From contig OX419340.1 of the NCBI GenBank assembly GCA_948470475.1, positions 23,971,567 through 24,035,566 on the forward strand: DNA of 64,000 nt, given 5' to 3'. A program made the translations under genes and the position numbers. Of the stretch, positions 60,801 through 64,000 are shown piece after piece. Under the pieces are notes generated by a model, which worked only from the letters and a program-made list of their open reading frames with translations, did no database searches and was not told the DNA's origin. This DNA comes from Galaxea fascicularis. Its lineage: Eukaryota > Cnidaria > Anthozoa > Scleractinia > Euphylliidae. Position 1 is the first letter of the stretch, and every line of letters starts with the position of its first letter.

Positions 60801-62687
60801 TGGTTGCTGTGGCTGTAGATGGTTTGTAAATGCTATTTTGAAAGATCTATATAGGGAGCAAAAATGTTGTCTGTTATAAAAGTGGTAAACTAAACATTTA
60901 TCCCAATATGATTTTAAACTGATATTATTAAAACTCAAACGTCTTCAACGTAACATCTACAAAAACAAGCCAGCGTTTACCACAAACAAAGAATGATTTC
61001 ATTCATGCCGCGAGAAACGTCGCTTATCATATTCGCACAATATCGCTGGAGCTCCTGCAGGAACAGATTCGGAGACCAGGAAAATATTTCTTTTATGGCA
61101 TAAACGCCTCTTCATCTAATTTTTAGAAAACTTTCGCGCGAACTACTTGAGTTCAATAGATGTTTAATTCATATTATTATTCATATTATATCTATTTCCG
61201 TAGTTGATGCTGTTTCTTGCGCATATTCAAGGGGAGCCCATTGGTTTGTCTGTTGGAGGACTGTCAGTGATTAACAAGTCTTTCCTCCTCACAGTTAGTA
61301 TGGGAAATCGCTTGACCTTACTCTGAAGCCCGCTGCAAACGTGAAGGAAAGAGCTGAGCAAAATCCCTCGCGAGGTAAATTCCTCATTGTGAGCGGCAAT
61401 CATGAGAACCTGGCTGAACCTGGCTGAACCTGGTTAATCGATCATCCAATAAAATTGCATGGCTTGCTCACGTGAATTTAAAGCTTGGACTTCAAGTTGG
61501 CGGCCGGTAGTGTTGTCAGTGAAGTGTTGCATGTGTCTTTTCTGTTTCGTTATTAAAGGCGAAAACATGACCCGAAAAGTCGCGAAGGACTCTCTATCTA
61601 GAAGATGAAACCGATGAAATTGAAGGAAAACCTTGGGATCTTCCGCATTTAATTCCCGTGCAAGAATTAGGGTATGCCCCTTGTTGCCTAAGCTTTGTTA
61701 TCCATTCCTCTGTCCATGTCTTTGTTCGGCCAGCTTTTCCTCTGTGATGGATTTGAAGTAGAAGGACAACCAGAGGTGCCGCCATTTTCATTTCGGAGAT
61801 CATCTTGAAAGCCAAGCTCTTAAGTCACATGAGTAAGCCATGCAATTTAATTGGATGATCGATTAGACTAGCTCAGCTATTGTAGGTTCTTATGATTGCC
61901 ACACACAGTGAAGAATTTGCTTCGTGATATTTATTTCTCACTGTAAATTCACCGCACACAAGAGGAAACGGCTGAGCTAACGAATTTTGCTCACCTTTTT
62001 CCTCAGGCATGCGGCGGGCTTAAAGTTCAATTCGTTTTGATAGTCACGAATGATTTTGAAAGTTGTCGAAATGCATTGTGCGAGTGAATTGTACAAGAGT
62101 GTCGTGCAATTTCCTTTATTTATTGGAACTCTAAAAATAAAAAATTATACGAGGTCTTGCAACTGATTATTTACAGTATATTCGAGAAAATTAAACCACG
62201 GAATGACAAACTCAATTTGGTTTGTGTATCTTTAAGGCCGATTATCACCCTACCGAAACATGTTAAAATTTGTATGTTTGTTGCGCTTTCTGCGCTCGTG
62301 GTAAGTTGGGATTAATTTTACCCCTCTCGACCAATCACGTTTGAGTAATTTTGTTGAATATTCTAGAAGTTTGATAAGTTGTTGATGTCGTCCACAGGAA
62401 ACTTTAGGTACATTTTTGGGGGAATGGTCCTGCTGATTCCAATTCCGGAATATTAGGTTGAATATAAGGTTGGCTGCGGTCGGTCGTGTCGCTGTTGCTT
62501 TATCATCTCTCTTTTCTCAACTGGTTTTTTAAGCGTAAACCTTTAATAAAAATACAATTCAAACCGGGGAAACAAAACACTGATCAACATGTTCATATTC
62601 AGTGTTGTAAAATCCTGTTTTGTTTCTTTTCAGCTTGTTGGAATCATCGTGTCATACTTTGTTGTGCTGATAACGTTACCAATCTGA
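57801..62687 (+). CDS. Gustatory-receptor-like seven-transmembrane protein, copy 2
   Basis: Exons 57801-58817, 60481-60549, 61204-61293 and 62634-62687 (TGA) are all phase 0 and give 409 residues. Exon sizes 2-4 (69, 90, 54 bp) equal those of copy 1. The proteins differ mainly in the first 30 residues, at HFYEGYSSSPSFFF between segments 1 and 2, and at scattered sites. Exons 2 and 3 read ETLQKWPVSGQDVKETSE and IQGEPIGLSVGGLSVINK; exon 4 ends YFVVLITLPI. No stop, frameshift or splice-site loss is visible, so both copies appear functional. Introns carry different insertions from copy 1. The ATG at 57801 is preferred over an in-frame GTG at 57789. Exon 1 read through its donor would give a 6TM product ending FYRFNRI, a possible alternative transcript. 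Confidence 0.75.
59110..59735. mobile_element. Insertion specific to Grl copy 2 intron 1, with palindrome
   Basis: The two copies match before and after (copy 1 continues directly near 46262-46300 to catcggtataggatgc). The extra approximately 620 bp includes a fold-back at 59566-59720 whose arms carry gaaattagggaataatttca and its complement. Exact ends not determined. Confidence 0.5.
59566..59720. repeat. Near-perfect palindrome
   Basis: Left arm aatcaaatggtatactcgtg... and right arm ...cactcgtcaccatttgatt, each about 70 bp, around a 13-bp centre. Inner blocks ttttgtccaaattctaat and attagaatttggacaaaa are exact complements. Confidence 0.9.
61319..62022. mobile_element. TIR element inserted in Grl copy 2 intron 3
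   Basis: Left end gaagcccgctgcaaacgtga and right end aggcatgcggcgggctta are imperfect inverted repeats. Further inside, gagctgagcaaaat pairs with attttgctcacc, and tcgatcatccaataaaattg with caatttaattggatgatcga. Copy 1 shows the empty site (gcatgaccataagttcaatt near 48640). About 700 bp; begins about 25 bp after the exon 3 donor. Confidence 0.7.
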
Positions 62688-62885
62688 AGAACTAGGGCTA
62701 TAATTGATAATACAAATACTAGGCGATAAAGCTAACACGAGGGTCTAGATGGGGTCAAGAGTTAAGTGTTAGAAGCCCGAAGTTTCTAATGTTAAGTGTT
62801 AAATTGGCTGAAATTTTTAATGTTAAGTGTTATGTAAAATTGTACAGTAAACAGTTAAAAATCTTCCATTACATTCAATTTCCCA

Positions 62886-62891
62886 CCATGA

Positions 62892-62940
<49 letters not shown>

Positions 62941-63215
62941 GTAATAACTTTATTTAAGTCTCAAATCATTCTAGCTGAACACGAGTGCTCTACCAATCGG
63001 GGAGACTGTAAATTAGATAAACTCTAAATTAATTCAAATCAAATGTTGGTTTTTGAGGAGAGGGGAAAATCGGAGTACCCGGAGAAAAACCTCTCGGAGC
63101 AGGGTAGAGAACCAACAAACTCAGCCCACTTATGACGCCGAGTCAGGGAATCGAACCCGGGACACATTGGTAGAAGGCGAGCGCTCTCACCACTGCGCCA
63201 ACCCTGCTCCCCCTG
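62886..63215 (-). mobile_element. tRNA-derived SINE with (ATT)n tail
   Basis: On the minus strand: head with A box gttggcgcagtggtgagagc and B box cgggttcgattccctgac, then gagaggtttttctccgggta and cccctctcctcaaaaaccaa. This body is one of the commonest SINEs I know from coral DNA. The tail is an ATT run (plus-strand ATA run at 62892-62942). Confidence 0.8.
62892..62942. repeat. (ATA)n microsatellite, SINE tail
   Basis: About 17 consecutive three-base units, ending in a single gta variant. Confidence 0.9.
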
Positions 63216-63369
63216 GGTTGGTCGAAGTTTGGCAAGTTTCTTCCAAAAGAGGGACTGATGCATTGGAAAGACACTGACGTCGATTGCTCATCGACCTGGA
63301 AAAGCAAAGAAACCTTAGCTCGTTTAATAGTTACTAACTGGAATTTCGGGAACAGCCGAGTTTCTTCAG

Positions 63370-64000
63370 CATCTTGGAAGCTTGTACGACTCATTTGGTA
63401 TTCATTCGAAGGATCCCACCCCTGACAGCATCACTATATTCGTAGCGAGGTCCAGCATTAGTCGAGTTGACAGATATATACAGAGCACCGTGGAGAGTGT
63501 AAAAGCCACATTTGGTATTGAAGATAAATCCACCAATGGCTCCGAAGAAACCGTTTCAAGTCCCACGCAAGAATCACTTCACATCTTACATGAGTGCAGG
63601 AACACACTGGAAGAAACAGTAATGAATTGCCCTGTATACGATCTGCCCGATCTCGACCTGTCGACATTGCTAACTACCATGGTAGAAAACTTGCATGCCA
63701 TTTCCCACTTCAAGAGTGAGACATCCAGTCTCTTGCGGTATGCAGTTGACTTCGGGACGTACGCTATTGTTAAAGAATCTCTTAAGCGAGCCACCAAATG
63801 GTCTGCTAAGTATTACACTGATCCGTCATCATATTATCCTGTAACAGAGTGTAAGATACGTTTTGGCGATGTTGCATTCATGACACCCCTAGCACTACCA
63901 TCGGTTGATATGCCGAAAGAGAAGCAAGAACGTCTACGAGAATGGGTGGAACCATTCCGACCAGTTCGCCAGCGAACTCTTCGGAGTGAAATCACTAAGG
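63370..64000 (+). CDS. Partial ORF of an unrecognised protein, runs off the window
   Basis: After a branch-point-like ttactaact and an acceptor tttcttcag ending at 63369, one frame stays open for 210 codons to the window edge. It starts HLGSLYDSFGIHSKDPTPDS. Later landmarks are ESLHILHECRNTLEETVMNC, DLDLSTLLTTMVENLHAISH, LLRYAVDFGTYAIVKESLKR, YYPVTECKIRFGDVAFMTPL and EWVEPFRPVRQRTLRSEITK. It is hydrophilic, has no membrane segment or zinc-finger cysteines, and has good codon use. It reads as a middle exon of a larger gene. I do not recognise a domain. It may belong to a repeated, possibly transposon-linked cnidarian family. Confidence 0.5.

Noticed and set aside
63125..63213. tRNA gene on the minus strand
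   Set aside because: It is the head of a SINE with an ATT tail and a common coral SINE body.

Overview
The window looks like nuclear DNA from a cnidarian, most likely a reef-building (scleractinian) coral. It is AT-rich and intron-rich, has canonical GT-AG introns, and is crowded with short fold-back and terminal-inverted-repeat elements, tRNA-derived SINEs and decayed LINEs. The protein-coding content (Mediator subunit, CD151-type tetraspanin, gustatory-receptor-like 7TM proteins) is metazoan. The species call is inference; no rRNA, mitochondrial marker or bacterial-style operon is present.

Layout. (1) 37-2024, +: the last two coding exons of a gene entering from the left, which I do not recognise; a 0.6 kb inverted-repeat element sits 3 nt after its stop codon. 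(2) 2632-6213: intergenic, with one tRNA-derived SINE. (3) 6214-27862, -: a complete MED25 gene (Mediator complex subunit 25). I could place 22 coding exons whose phases all match and whose lengths add up to 890 codons plus stop; it has an N-terminal von Willebrand A domain, an ACID domain and a long Gln-rich tail. Its introns host many transposable elements, including a TIR element with a 7-bp target-site duplication that carries a broken piece of a RecQ-like helicase. (4) 29373-29790, +: a possible two-exon small tail-anchored protein. (5) 30378-42738, -: a CD151-like tetraspanin (six exons found, last exon not securely placed). Its 8 kb first intron is a graveyard of LINE fragments on both strands, a PIF/Harbinger-like element with a MADF-domain ORF, and MITEs. 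(6) 45002-49440 and 57801-62687, both +: a tandem pair of gustatory-receptor-like (Grl) seven-transmembrane genes. Each has one long exon followed by three short exons (69, 90 and 54 bp), all joined by phase-0 introns as in insect gustatory receptors. (7) Between the pair: MITEs, a LINE end, a SINE and a decayed AGC-kinase fragment. (8) 62886-64000: a SINE, then an open reading frame of about 210 codons running off the right edge.

How it fits together: MED25 is a housekeeping transcription co-activator subunit, the tetraspanin a membrane organiser, and the Grl pair a recent local duplication whose copies share coding exons and an octamer-bearing upstream segment but carry different mobile-element insertions. 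There is no sign that these loci form one pathway. The most interesting parts are the four-exon reconstruction of the Grl pair, the 129-nt identical block inside it (possible gene conversion), the conserved upstream octamer, and several unclassified mobile elements.
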